Shown piece by piece: positions 39,031-47,835 of a DNA stretch of 64,000 nt. Under the pieces are notes generated by a model. It ran no database searches and had not been told where the DNA came from. It saw only the letters and a list, made by a program, of their open reading frames with translations. The stretch's first letter is position 1; each line of letters starts with the position of its first letter. This stretch comes from Chthonobacter albigriseus (GTDB lineage Bacteria > Pseudomonadota > Alphaproteobacteria > Rhizobiales > Pleomorphomonadaceae), in assembly GCF_013839445.1 (NCBI RefSeq), contig NZ_JACDIT010000002.1:390199-454198 (forward strand), read 5' to 3'. The position numbers and the translations under genes were made by a program.

Positions 39031-39720
39031 ATGACCGCGCCGCTTCTCGTGCTCGATCTCGACGGAACGCTCCTCGATACCGCCCCCGACCTTCTCGGAG
39101 CCCTCAACGCGGTGCTCGCCGAGGAGCGGCTGCCGACCGTGGACCGGTCGGCATTGACCACCAACTTCGGCCAGGGCGCGCGCTCGCTGATCGTGGAGGG
39201 GTTCCGCCGGGCCGGCGCGGCGTTGGCGGTGGAGCGGATCGACGACCTCGTCGCTCGGTTCATTGAGATCTACGCCGGGCGCCTCGCCAGCGAGACCGTG
39301 CCGTTTCCCGGCGCGGTGCAGGCGCTGGACCGGCTTCAGGCCCGGGGCATCCGGCTCGCCGTCTGCACCAACAAGCGCGTCCATCTCGCGGTGCCGCTGC
39401 TGGCCTCGCTTGGGCTGGCACACCGCTTCGCCGCAATTCTCGGCGGCGACAGCCTGCCCGTCCGCAAGCCCCACCCGGACCACCTGATCGGCACCGTGGA
39501 GGCCGCCGGCGGGCTGGTCGGGGCGAGTGTGATGGTCGGCGACAGCGACGCCGACATCGCCGCCGCCAAGGGTGCGGGGATCCCGGTGATCGGCGTTTCC
39601 TTCGGCTACACGCCGGAGCCGATCGGCGCGCTCGGTCCGGACGCGGTGATCGACCATTTCGACGCGATCGACGAGGCGCTTGCCGCCATCTCCCCCGCCT
39701 TTGCCGACGCGCTTGCCTGA
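39031..39720 (+). CDS. gph: Phosphoglycolate phosphatase, HAD family
   Basis: A 229-residue HAD phosphatase. Motif I DLDGTLLDTAPD near residue 8, motif II in VCTNKR near 109, Lys in VRKPHPDHL near 148 and motif IV VGDSDADIAAA near 170. The helical cap after motif I fits the Gph/PGP group, which removes 2-phosphoglycolate arising from DNA repair. GGAGA precedes the ATG at 39031. The next gene starts 10 bases after the stop. Confidence 0.88.
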   Translation: MTAPLLVLDLDGTLLDTAPDLLGALNAVLAEERLPTVDRSALTTNFGQGARSLIVEGFRRAGAALAVERIDDLVARFIEIYAGRLASETVPFPGAVQALDRLQARGIRLAVCTNKRVHLAVPLLASLGLAHRFAAILGGDSLPVRKPHPDHLIGTVEAAGGLVGASVMVGDSDADIAAAKGAGIPVIGVSFGYTPEPIGALGPDAVIDHFDAIDEALAAISPAFADALA

Positions 39721-39730
39721 GGAGCTACCG

Positions 39731-40390
39731 ATGCCGATTCCCGCTCCGACCGTGATCGCCTCGATCCAGATCGGCCGCATCGTGCGGCTTCCCGATGGCG
39801 AGACCCCGTCGGCCATCGCCAAGCGTCCGGTGGACCGGGCGGTGCAGGTCGGGCCGGAGGGCATCGTCGGCGACGAGCAGGCCGACCGCAGCGTCCACGG
39901 CGGGGTGGACAAGGCGGTGCTGCACTACAGCCTCGACCACTACGCCTCCTGGTGGAGCGACTACGGTGACGCCCTGCCCGCCTCACTGTCCGGCGGCGGC
40001 GCTTTCGGCGAGAACCTCTCGTCGGCCGGCTGGACCGAGGAAACCGTGCACCTCGGCGACCGGATCCGCGTCGGATCGGTGCTGTTCGAGGTCAGCCAGG
40101 CCCGCCAGCCCTGCTTCAAGCTGAACGTCCGCCACGGCGTGGAAGACCTTGCCTGGCGCGTCCAGAAGACCGGTCGGTCCGGCTGGTACTACCGGGTGTT
40201 GGAACCCGGCACGATTCGCGCCGGAGACTCGGCCGAGATCGTCGAGCGCCCGCACCCGGACTGGCCGGTGCAGCGCGGTTTCATGACGCTGATGCGCGAT
40301 TTCCAGAACGTGGAGGCGCTGCGATCGCTGCGCGCGATCCCCGCGCTGGCGCAGGCGTGGGTGCAGCAGATCGACCGGCGGCTGGGCTGA
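39731..40390 (+). CDS. MOSC domain protein (YiiM type)
   Basis: A 219-residue protein of the MOSC family, related to the molybdenum cofactor sulfurase C-terminus. Hallmarks are GDEQADRSVHGGVDKAV near residue 47, GAFGENLSS near 90 and QARQPCFKLN near 120, where the conserved Cys probably carries or senses the cofactor or sulfur. YiiM-type members can take part in N-hydroxylated compound reduction. GAGGAG lies 7 bases before the ATG. Co-transcribed with gph. Confidence 0.88.
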   Translation: MPIPAPTVIASIQIGRIVRLPDGETPSAIAKRPVDRAVQVGPEGIVGDEQADRSVHGGVDKAVLHYSLDHYASWWSDYGDALPASLSGGGAFGENLSSAGWTEETVHLGDRIRVGSVLFEVSQARQPCFKLNVRHGVEDLAWRVQKTGRSGWYYRVLEPGTIRAGDSAEIVERPHPDWPVQRGFMTLMRDFQNVEALRSLRAIPALAQAWVQQIDRRLG

Positions 40391-40444
40391 AGCCGCGACT
40401 TTCGCGGCAGTTCCGGCCGGACGGCGCCCACCGCCAATCCCGGC

Positions 40445-40473
40445 TTGACTTGCCCGGCGGGCGCCCCTTATAT
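40445..40473 (+). promoter_or_regulatory. tRNA-Val promoter
   Basis: TTGACT (-35, 40445-40450), exactly 17 bases, then TTATAT (-10, 40468-40473), 23 bases before the tRNA 5' end. Confidence 0.75.
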
Positions 40474-40496
40474 CGCGCCACGACCGGAACGGGTTT

Positions 40497-40571
40497 GGGC
40501 GATTAGCTCAGCGGGAGAGCACTTCGTTCACACCGAAGGGGTCGCAGGTTCGATCCCTGCATCGCCCACCA
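40497..40571 (+). tRNA. tRNA-Val (anticodon CAC)
   Basis: A 75-base cloverleaf: acceptor GGGCGAT/ATCGCCC, D stem GCTC/GAGC, anticodon stem CTTCG/CGAAG around loop TTCACAC (anticodon CAC), T arm GCAGG-TTCGATC-CCTGC, discriminator A and encoded CCA. It reads GTG codons, the main valine codon class in a GC-rich genome. Confidence 0.97.
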
Positions 40572-40680
40572 TTCCCTTCCAGTCAAAGTTTTCCCGACAT
40601 CGGCGATCAAACAGGCAGCAGTCTTCCGCTGCCCGACCGTTTGCGTCCAGGGCTGGCGCCCCGTGCGGGTGAATGCACCA

Positions 40681-41769
40681 TCACAACCGGAACAGCGTAC
40701 CGAGGTTGCCGCCGAGGTTGCTGGAGGTGAGCCGCTCGGGCAGCTTGATGCCGGCGACGACCGAGCGCTTCTGCGGGAAGCGCTTGAGATAGGGCGCGAG
40801 CCAGGCCACGCGGTCGCCGCGGATGGCGCCGCTGCGGGTGGGGATCTTCAGCTGCTTCTCGCCGGTCATCGCCTCGACAGTCCGCGGGTCGCGGATCATG
40901 TCCAGGTTGAACTTGACGAGGCGGTGGATGGCGCCGCCGCAGGCGCCGTAGGCGTCCATGCCGTTGGCCGCTGCGAGTTCGGCGATCATCACCAGCGGGC
41001 CGGTGGCGTGGATATGGTAGTCGCGCGCCCGCTTGCCGCGGGCCAGTTCCATCGGCAGCACCCCATCCGCGCGGATCTGGCAGGCACCGATCTTGTAGCT
41101 GGTGAAGCCCCAGGCGAGATCGTCGCGGTCGCCGGTCACCACGCCGATCGCCGCCACGGAGAAGCCTGCCCAGTAGCGGTGGTTCTGGCGGTCGGACGAG
41201 CGGTCGTCGGTGCCGTCGGCGGAGAAGTTGCCCTTCACCAGATCGGCGAACTCCTGCAGCCAGGCGTCGATCAGCGCGCGATCCTCTGGGGTGCCGGCGT
41301 GCGCGTTCTTCACCTGCGCGTAGGAGATGGACAGGCCGGCCATGATGCGGGTGGAGGAAAGCACGGCCTGACGGGTGTCGAGGTCGGTCAGAGCGCCGGA
41401 CTTCGCCCAGGCCGCCATCCAGGCGAGCGCGCAGGCCGCCTCCTTGACCCGGGCGCCGTTCGATTCGGTGTAGCGGGTCGCCATCTGCGAGACGTCGGCG
41501 AGATAGTCGCGGATCGGCTTCATGCCCTGCTGGTAGGCTTCCTCGGCATCGTCGTCGATCGTCGACTTGGTCTTGTCGGACTGGTCGTAGCGGCTGGTGA
41601 CGGCGAGCGAGACCACCGCCTTCGGGGCGCGGTTGCCGCAGGTCGCGGGGGACCCGCTGGCCTTGACGGAGGGGACGGGGAACGGCAGGGCGAGCATCGC
41701 GGCGGATGCCGGGCCTGCCAGCAGCAGACTGGCGATGAGGACGGGTCCGAGGGCTCGTCGCAGGGTCAT
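40681..41769 (-). CDS. algL: Alginate lyase (PL5, AlgL type)
   Basis: A 362-residue periplasmic poly(beta-D-mannuronate) lyase. Signal peptide at residues 1-23. The catalytic DRQNHRYWAGF (Asn196, His197) corresponds to the NNHSYWAA motif of Pseudomonas AlgL. ELARGKRARDYH follows, with the catalytic Tyr251 and a conserved Arg, then GPLVMIAELAAANG. Last gene of the alginate operon. In Pseudomonas the enzyme clears stray polymer from the periplasm during export, and the same is likely here. It starts 47 bases after the preceding gene. Confidence 0.95.
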   Translation of the reverse strand: MTLRRALGPVLIASLLLAGPASAAMLALPFPVPSVKASGSPATCGNRAPKAVVSLAVTSRYDQSDKTKSTIDDDAEEAYQQGMKPIRDYLADVSQMATRYTESNGARVKEAACALAWMAAWAKSGALTDLDTRQAVLSSTRIMAGLSISYAQVKNAHAGTPEDRALIDAWLQEFADLVKGNFSADGTDDRSSDRQNHRYWAGFSVAAIGVVTGDRDDLAWGFTSYKIGACQIRADGVLPMELARGKRARDYHIHATGPLVMIAELAAANGMDAYGACGGAIHRLVKFNLDMIRDPRTVEAMTGEKQLKIPTRSGAIRGDRVAWLAPYLKRFPQKRSVVAGIKLPERLTSSNLGGNLGTLFRL

Positions 41770-41816
41770 GGTGTCTCCAAGGATTAAAGACCGGCAGTCT
41801 GAGCGCCGACCAGAGG

Positions 41817-44621
41817 CTACTGGGTGACCGGCGGCTCGACAGCCACCGCTTCGTCGTTGAGGGCTCGGGCCTTCGTCGCGTCGGGGGCGACCACGAAACC
41901 CACTTCATAGGCGGCGGCGAGCGCCCGCTTGGCGTCACGGTCGCCGGCGTCGGCGGCCTTCTGCATCCAGGCGATGCCCTTCTGCGGATCACGGCCGTTC
42001 ACCGGACCGTAGAGGTAGGTCTCGGCCAGCGCGCGCATGGCGGCCGGCTTGCCCGCCTCGGCGGCGCGCAGCAGCCAATCGTTGGCGCGGCGACGTCCGT
42101 CCTCGCCGAAGGCACCGTTGCGTGCCTTCGCGGCGAGTTTGAGGAGATTGCCGCCGAGCGTGTCGAGATCCGACCCGATCCGGTCCATGACGCGTGCGAG
42201 GACCGCGGCTTCGGGCGCCAGCACGTCGTCGGCGGCGAGCTTCAGGAACAGGACGTCGGCGCTGGAGTCGCCCGCATCGCCGCGGCCGACAAGCAGCGTT
42301 TCGGCGTCCTTCGGGGCGGGCGGACCGAAGGTGCCGCGGGCGAGACCCTCCGCCAGCCGGCGAAGCGCCTTCGGCTCGCCGGCCTCCAGCGCCATGCGCA
42401 GGTAGGACTCGGCCTTGGTGCGATCGCCGTCGGTGCCGATGATGATATCCGCCAGCGCCATCAGCGAGCCGCCGTCGGTGGGCTCGACGGTCTCGGAGGC
42501 GAGCGCGCCGTAGCGGGCGGCTTCCGCCCTGCCCTCGGCACCGAGGCTGACCCAAGCGAGACCGAGCTTGGAGAAGTCCTCCGCGCTGCAGGCGCCGCCG
42601 TCCTCGGCGAGCCGCTTCAGTTCGGCGATGCGCGAGGCTTCCGGCAGACCGTTGGCGAGCGCCAGTGACGCGGTGAAGTCGCCGGCCGCCGCGGCCGCCT
42701 GGAGCCATTCGTAGCCCGACCTGCCGCCGGCTTGCTCGCTGCCTTCGAGCAGTTCGCCCAGCTTGCGCATGGACGGCACGTGCCCGGCCTTGGCGGAGGG
42801 GATCAGGAGATCGAGGAGGTCCTGCGGCTCGGCCGATCCGGTCTCGTCCAGCGCGCGGGCGAGTTCGAAGCGGGCGTCGATCGCACCGGCTGTCTCGGCA
42901 GCGCTGAAGAGCGCGCGGGCTTCGTCCATCGCGGCGAGGCCGTTTTCGGCCAGACGCGCTTTGGCGAGCGCGATCTCGAAGCCGCCCGGCGCGGCTGCGA
43001 GGCTGCTGCCATGAGCTTTCCAGCGGGCCGCCATCTCCGCGTCGGCAGGGAGGCCGCGGCCGGTTTCGTAGGCGATCACCATGGACGCTGCCGCGTCGGC
43101 GTCGCCGCCCTGGGCGGCCTCGCGCAGCAGCAGGAGGCCGCGGGCGGCGGTCTCGGGGTCGGCCGAGGCCATCAGACGGCGGGCGTAGATCTCCATGCTG
43201 CTGGACGATCCGAGGAAGGCCGCGCGTTCGGTCCAGGTCGCGGCCTTCTCGGTGGATTGGGCGACGCCCATGCCGCAGCGGTAGACCTCGGAAAGGCGCA
43301 CGGCGGCAGCCGCGCTGCCGTTGGAGGCGGCGAGGCGGAACAGGCGGACGGCGCGCGGGAGGTCGCGCGGCACGCCGTCGGCGCCGGTGCGCACCAGCAT
43401 GGCGGCTTCGTAGGCGCCCTTGTCGGAGCCCGCGTCGGCGGCCTTCTCCAGGTGGGCCAGCGCGGCCGCAGGGTTCTTGGGCGTGCCGAAACCATCGCGC
43501 TCCGCGATGCCGCGCTCGAACACCACGTCGGCGGGGGCGTCGGGCAGTTCCGCGGCTTTCACGAGATAGGCGTAGGCCTTGTCCGGGACCGGTGCACCTC
43601 CGAAGTCGCCGCGATAGAGCTGAGCGAGCCAGTACCAGGCGTCGGTACGGCCCACTTCGCCCGCCTTTGCAAGGAATTCGGCGGCTTTCTTCAGATCTTG
43701 AGTCACGCCCACGCCCGTCGCATAGGCGATGCCGACCGGCAGCAGCGCGGAGGCGCGGCCGGCGTTGGCGGCGATCTCGAAGTAGCGCACGGCCTTGGTT
43801 TCGTCGGGCGTCACGCCGAGGCCGCGGTGGTAGGCCTTGGCGAGCAGGATGGCGGCGCTGGAGTCGGCCTTCTCGGCGGCGAAGCGCGTCCACGCCATCG
43901 CCAAATCCGGGCGGGGCTCACCGAAAGCACCATCGGTGTAGAGGGTCGTCATCAGCCGTGCGGCGCGGCAGTCGCCGGTCTCGACCGCCGAGACGATGGC
44001 GGCAAAGGCGTTGGTGACGGCGAGATCGAGGGTCGCCGGATCGGCCTTGCCGGTGAGCTTCAGGAGGCGGGCGAGCGCGAGCGACGCGCGCGGGTCGCCC
44101 TGGGCGGCGGCGACACGGTAGGCGCGAACCGCGCCGTCGACGTCCTTGCCGGCAAGGAGATCGCCGAGCGAGCGGGCGGCGGAGCGCGAACCGGTCTTCA
44201 TCGCCTCGCGCAGCAACTCGATCGCCTTCGTGCGGTCGGCCTCGTCGCCTGTGGCGATCAGCATCCTGGCCTCGATCGCCGCGCCTTCCGGGCCCGCGCC
44301 TTCCTTGCTGGCCTTGGCGAGGTGGCCGAGGATCCGGCGGGCGGCGTCGGGATCGCGCGCAACGCGCGCGCTGCCGACTGCGTATTCGCGGGCGATGGCA
44401 AGTAGGTCGTCGCGCGAGCGGTCCGTCTTGCCGCCGTCCCAGGCCGTCCAGTCGGAGCCGAGCTCGACCGGCTTCTCCACCACGCAGGCCTTCGCCGAAG
44501 CGGCGTCCGGCGGCGCGAAAGCGGGCAGTCCGGCGGCGTTCGCCGGCAAGGCCGCCAACAGCGCGGCGCCGGTCATCAGGGCGCGGGCAGTCGCAGGCTG
44601 GAACAGGAGGGCAAGACGCAT
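41817..44621 (-). CDS. Large Sel1-repeat periplasmic protein (AlgK-like, second)
   Basis: A 934-residue exported protein. Signal peptide at residues 1-32 (ending ANA). No lipobox cysteine is seen. Nearly the whole chain consists of Sel1-type TPR repeats of about 36 residues (for example AARSLGDLLAGKD, AIAYATGVGVTQDLKKAAEF and RRLAEGLARGTFGP). In Pseudomonas, AlgK is a Sel1-repeat lipoprotein of about 475 residues that links AlgE, AlgX and AlgG; this protein is twice that size and is encoded between algF and algL. A scaffold role in polymer export is inferred. GGAG lies 9 bases before the ATG. Confidence 0.85.
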   Translation of the reverse strand: MRLALLFQPATARALMTGAALLAALPANAAGLPAFAPPDAASAKACVVEKPVELGSDWTAWDGGKTDRSRDDLLAIAREYAVGSARVARDPDAARRILGHLAKASKEGAGPEGAAIEARMLIATGDEADRTKAIELLREAMKTGSRSAARSLGDLLAGKDVDGAVRAYRVAAAQGDPRASLALARLLKLTGKADPATLDLAVTNAFAAIVSAVETGDCRAARLMTTLYTDGAFGEPRPDLAMAWTRFAAEKADSSAAILLAKAYHRGLGVTPDETKAVRYFEIAANAGRASALLPVGIAYATGVGVTQDLKKAAEFLAKAGEVGRTDAWYWLAQLYRGDFGGAPVPDKAYAYLVKAAELPDAPADVVFERGIAERDGFGTPKNPAAALAHLEKAADAGSDKGAYEAAMLVRTGADGVPRDLPRAVRLFRLAASNGSAAAAVRLSEVYRCGMGVAQSTEKAATWTERAAFLGSSSSMEIYARRLMASADPETAARGLLLLREAAQGGDADAAASMVIAYETGRGLPADAEMAARWKAHGSSLAAAPGGFEIALAKARLAENGLAAMDEARALFSAAETAGAIDARFELARALDETGSAEPQDLLDLLIPSAKAGHVPSMRKLGELLEGSEQAGGRSGYEWLQAAAAAGDFTASLALANGLPEASRIAELKRLAEDGGACSAEDFSKLGLAWVSLGAEGRAEAARYGALASETVEPTDGGSLMALADIIIGTDGDRTKAESYLRMALEAGEPKALRRLAEGLARGTFGPPAPKDAETLLVGRGDAGDSSADVLFLKLAADDVLAPEAAVLARVMDRIGSDLDTLGGNLLKLAAKARNGAFGEDGRRRANDWLLRAAEAGKPAAMRALAETYLYGPVNGRDPQKGIAWMQKAADAGDRDAKRALAAAYEVGFVVAPDATKARALNDEAVAVEPPVTQ

Positions 44622-44695
44622 CGAGGGAAGGCTCCACAACTCGGCACAGGGGCGCCGCCCGCGGGTTTCCGCGAGCGGCGATCGCATCGGGCGGA

Positions 44696-45334
44696 TCAAC
44701 GCTCGACGGTGTTGTCGACCACTACGGCCTTCGGGCCGGCAGCGCTGGCAACGACCAGCACGGACTTGGCGGCGCGGCGCTCCAGCTTGACCGAGCCGAC
44801 GTCGACCACCGTCTTGCCTCCGGACTCGACGGCAAGATCCACATCCACCGCGCCGACGGGGCGGAACTTCATCTCGCCGGGGCCGACGTTCTCGAAGATG
44901 GCGACCTTCTGCTTGGGCGCGGCCAGCGACAGGCCCGCTTCGCCGGTGAGGTTGTAGAAGTGGAGGCCGGCCTTGGCCGGGTTGGTCAGGACCTCGTCCT
45001 TGATGACGACCGGGCCCTGCCCCGCCTCGTTGAACACCACGGTGTAGTAGTTGCCGGCGTCGAAGGCGGCCGAGGCGGTGGCGTCGCCGTAGGTGACGCT
45101 GTGTTCGCCGGACTTGACCACCACGAAGGAGGAGACCCCATCGCCGGAAAGGTCGAGCGGCGCGCCGTCGACAGAGCCGGTGCCGTCGCCCTTGAGGCTG
45201 GCGTCGACGAAGCGGACGAAGGCGCTGTCGGCCGGGGGCGCCGGATCGTAGAGCCCCGCGTCCTGGGCGAGCGCCGCAACGGGGGCAGCGGCGAGGATCG
45301 TGGCGGCGAGGAGAAGGCGCTTCATCATGGTCAT
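44696..45334 (-). CDS. algF: Alginate O-acetylation protein AlgF
   Basis: A 212-residue exported protein. Signal peptide at residues 1-23. The mature chain opens with DAGLYDPAPPADSAFVRFVD, matching the AlgF opening (ALYGP-x-x-P-x-x-SxFVRV). Two beta-sandwich-like halves follow. AlgF is needed for acetylation of mannuronate and contacts AlgJ and AlgX in Pseudomonas. The ATG at 45334 overlaps the algX stop (ATGA). Internal ATGs at 45328 and 45325 are possible starts. Confidence 0.92.
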   Translation of the reverse strand: MTMMKRLLLAATILAAAPVAALAQDAGLYDPAPPADSAFVRFVDASLKGDGTGSVDGAPLDLSGDGVSSFVVVKSGEHSVTYGDATASAAFDAGNYYTVVFNEAGQGPVVIKDEVLTNPAKAGLHFYNLTGEAGLSLAAPKQKVAIFENVGPGEMKFRPVGAVDVDLAVESGGKTVVDVGSVKLERRAAKSVLVVASAAGPKAVVVDNTVER

Positions 45335-46713
45335 GCTCCGTTGGATGCGCAGACGTCGAGAGTGACGGTGGTCTCGGCCTTCACGGGGGCCGAGACGGTG
45401 ATGGACTTGAGCGGGGCGGCGAAGTCGTCGCTCAGCTCAAGGAAGGCCCGGTCGGTGTCGCCCATGCGGTCCGGTCGGGTGAGGGCCACGTCCTCGCCGT
45501 CGCCGTCGCGGTGATCGAGCGAGATCTTCAGCGTCCGCAGCTGCCGGTCGGACACCGACATGGCGAGGTAGCTGTCGTGGCCGGCGACGCTGACCGTTTC
45601 CGGCAGTTCGACGGTCGCCGGTTCGCCCGGCTTCAGGGTCAGCGTCGCCTGGTGCAGCGAGCCTTTCCCGGCGCAGGAGCCCTTCACCGCGGGGATCAGC
45701 TGGCGGAAGTTGGTGATGCCGTCGCCGTCGAGGCGGTAGCCGACCGGGTTTTCCCAAAGCAGGAACTTCGGCAGCGGCCCGTCGATCAGGTCGGAGTGCG
45801 ACCACTGCATGAACGCGGTGAAGGTACCGCCGCCCGATATGGCGTAGTTGGCGACGTCGACCTGCAGCGCCTCGGCGAGGAAACCGGCGAAGTTGAACTC
45901 GGGCAGATCGCTATAGGAGGTGCCGACGATGGCGACCGGCGGTCCCTCGCTGTCGTCGCCGCCGAGCAGGTCGTCGGCGGAGATTTCGGCGGCCTCCGTT
46001 TCGAAGCGGTTCAGTTTCTCCACGTCGAGCTTGTCGGTGCAGAGCGACTGGAGCGCGCTGCGCATGGCCGAGGCGAGTTCCGCCTCGCCGGTGTCGGCGG
46101 AGGCAAAGGCCTTCTTGGTAAGCTCGCCATAGACCGCGATCTGCTTCAGCTCGGTGGCGACAGACTCGGCGCTCACCTTGGCGCCTTCCGGACGCCAGTG
46201 GATGTCGCGGGCGAAGTGGAAGTCACCGGCGAGCTTCACGTCCGCCATGGTCTTCAGGATGTCGACCGTCGGCACGCCTGCGCTGCGGAAGGTGGCGACG
46301 GTCTCGTGGAACTGCGTCCGGGCGACGTCGCCGTCGTAGACGATGCCGTCCTCGATGCCCTCCGGCATCTTGGCGCCGTCCGTCATGCCGCGGTTGGGGA
46401 TCGGCATGTAGACGAGCGTCACGCCGCGGGCCTGGAGGGCCTTGGCGAGCCGGGACATCATGCCGACGGCCTGCGGCGCCTGCAGGGTAAAGTCGTCGAC
46501 GTCGTTCTTCAGGCGAAAGAACCAGCCGTCCTTGCCCTCGTAGACCGGGTTGTCGAAGAAGCTGGTGGCCGGCGACCGGACGGAGATGTCCGGGCAGGCG
46601 TAAAGGGTCCCCTCCTTCACCGCGCCCGGCGCTGGGCGCGCTTCGCGGGCGAAGGCGGGGGCGGCCGGCAGCGCGACGGAGGCCGCCAGCATCAGGCGAA
46701 GCACAGGCTTCAT
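45331..46713 (-). CDS. algX: Alginate O-acetyltransferase AlgX
   Basis: A 460-residue periplasmic acetyltransferase. Signal peptide at residues 1-22. The SGNH-like domain has Asp170 and His172 in ARDIHWRPEG and the nucleophile Ser266 in VGTSYS, aligned with Asp174, His176 and Ser269 of Pseudomonas AlgX. Cys40 and Cys225 match its disulfide. A C-terminal carbohydrate-binding module starts at about residue 340. It transfers acetyl groups to the polymer and binds it. Overlaps algJ and algF by 4 bases each. Confidence 0.95.
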   Translation of the reverse strand: MKPVLRLMLAASVALPAAPAFAREARPAPGAVKEGTLYACPDISVRSPATSFFDNPVYEGKDGWFFRLKNDVDDFTLQAPQAVGMMSRLAKALQARGVTLVYMPIPNRGMTDGAKMPEGIEDGIVYDGDVARTQFHETVATFRSAGVPTVDILKTMADVKLAGDFHFARDIHWRPEGAKVSAESVATELKQIAVYGELTKKAFASADTGEAELASAMRSALQSLCTDKLDVEKLNRFETEAAEISADDLLGGDDSEGPPVAIVGTSYSDLPEFNFAGFLAEALQVDVANYAISGGGTFTAFMQWSHSDLIDGPLPKFLLWENPVGYRLDGDGITNFRQLIPAVKGSCAGKGSLHQATLTLKPGEPATVELPETVSVAGHDSYLAMSVSDRQLRTLKISLDHRDGDGEDVALTRPDRMGDTDRAFLELSDDFAAPLKSITVSAPVKAETTVTLDVCASNGA

Positions 46714-47822
46714 GAGGGGTCTCCGAAATCCACCTTCTGGGCGTCGTCAAGGTAGCGTTCCGGGAGTTCCCAAATGACGACCTTCGGCGGTGCATTTTTA
46801 ACGGTATCGCCGGAAAGGAAGGCCGCCATCGGCTCGAACGGGCCTTTTCCCATCTCCGCGAGGTTAACGACGTCGCGTTTCAGCGATGCCTTGAGCGCTG
46901 CTTCGAAACCCCAGCGGCTCTCGGCGGAGTAGCTGGTGCCGACCAGCGCGACCGGGATCTCGGCCTCGCCCAACAGTCCGCCGGCGGCCTCGCCTTCCGC
47001 GTCGAGCGCGACGACCCGGTCCGGCTCCGGTCCGATCCAGTACGCGAGCGGCCCGAGGCGCACGTAGCGCAGGAGGTCGCCGGAGTGTTCGAAGGACGGG
47101 CCTTCGACAAGGCGGAAGTCGGCGGGTTCGCCGGTGTCGGCCATGGTGCCGACGACCGAGGCGATCGCGCCGGCGGCCGCGGCAGCGCCTTGCGGTGTCC
47201 AGTGGGTGTCCGTTTTCAGGAACACGGGGCCATCGGCCTTGGCCGCGGTCATCGCCGGGCGAAGGTCGACAGCCGGGATGCCGGCGTCGGCGAGGGCCTG
47301 CAGCACCCGGTCGTATCGACCGGCGGGCTCTGCCGGCCAGCGATAGCCGCCGAGGTGCTCGCCGTAGATGCCGGCCTTGGAGGGAACGACGGCCGTGACG
47401 AGGCGGATGCCCTGCGCTGCCAGCTTGTCGCGGGCCGCCGTCACGAGCATCAGGTTCCGTGCGAGGCGTTCGGCCGAGTGCTTGTCGGTCTCGAAGTCCT
47501 CCTTGGTGAAGAGCCAACCGTCTTCGCCGATCAGAACGCCGTCACGCCCCTCGCCGAAGAGCACGTAGGCGATCGAGCCGAAGAGGTCGATGCCGGTGTC
47601 CTTGAGGGCGAAGCGCTCGTTGTAGAGCGCGGTGATCTCAGCCGTACGGCCGCCGCGCAGCCACTCCTCGGTGAAGGAGGCGCCGTCGTCGATGCTGCCT
47701 TCGCGGGCGGAGAAGAACACCCAGTTGACGGGGAGCGACAGCGCGAGGATGGCGAACATCCCGGCGGTGGCGGCGATCTTGCGGCGGGTCGGAAGCCCGC
47801 GCTGGAGGGTGACGTCGGTCAT
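46710..47822 (-). CDS. algJ: Alginate O-acetyltransferase AlgJ
   Basis: A 370-residue protein with an N-terminal signal anchor (about 15-37). The SGNH-like domain has Asp205 and His207 in KTDTHWTPQG and Ser297 in VGTSYS, as in Pseudomonas AlgJ. It passes acetyl groups from AlgI to AlgX or the polymer. Overlap with algX is 4 bases (ATGA); algI ends 13 bases upstream. Confidence 0.95.
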   Translation of the reverse strand: MTDVTLQRGLPTRRKIAATAGMFAILALSLPVNWVFFSAREGSIDDGASFTEEWLRGGRTAEITALYNERFALKDTGIDLFGSIAYVLFGEGRDGVLIGEDGWLFTKEDFETDKHSAERLARNLMLVTAARDKLAAQGIRLVTAVVPSKAGIYGEHLGGYRWPAEPAGRYDRVLQALADAGIPAVDLRPAMTAAKADGPVFLKTDTHWTPQGAAAAAGAIASVVGTMADTGEPADFRLVEGPSFEHSGDLLRYVRLGPLAYWIGPEPDRVVALDAEGEAAGGLLGEAEIPVALVGTSYSAESRWGFEAALKASLKRDVVNLAEMGKGPFEPMAAFLSGDTVKNAPPKVVIWELPERYLDDAQKVDFGDPS

Positions 47823-47835
47823 TTCGGTGGCCTCG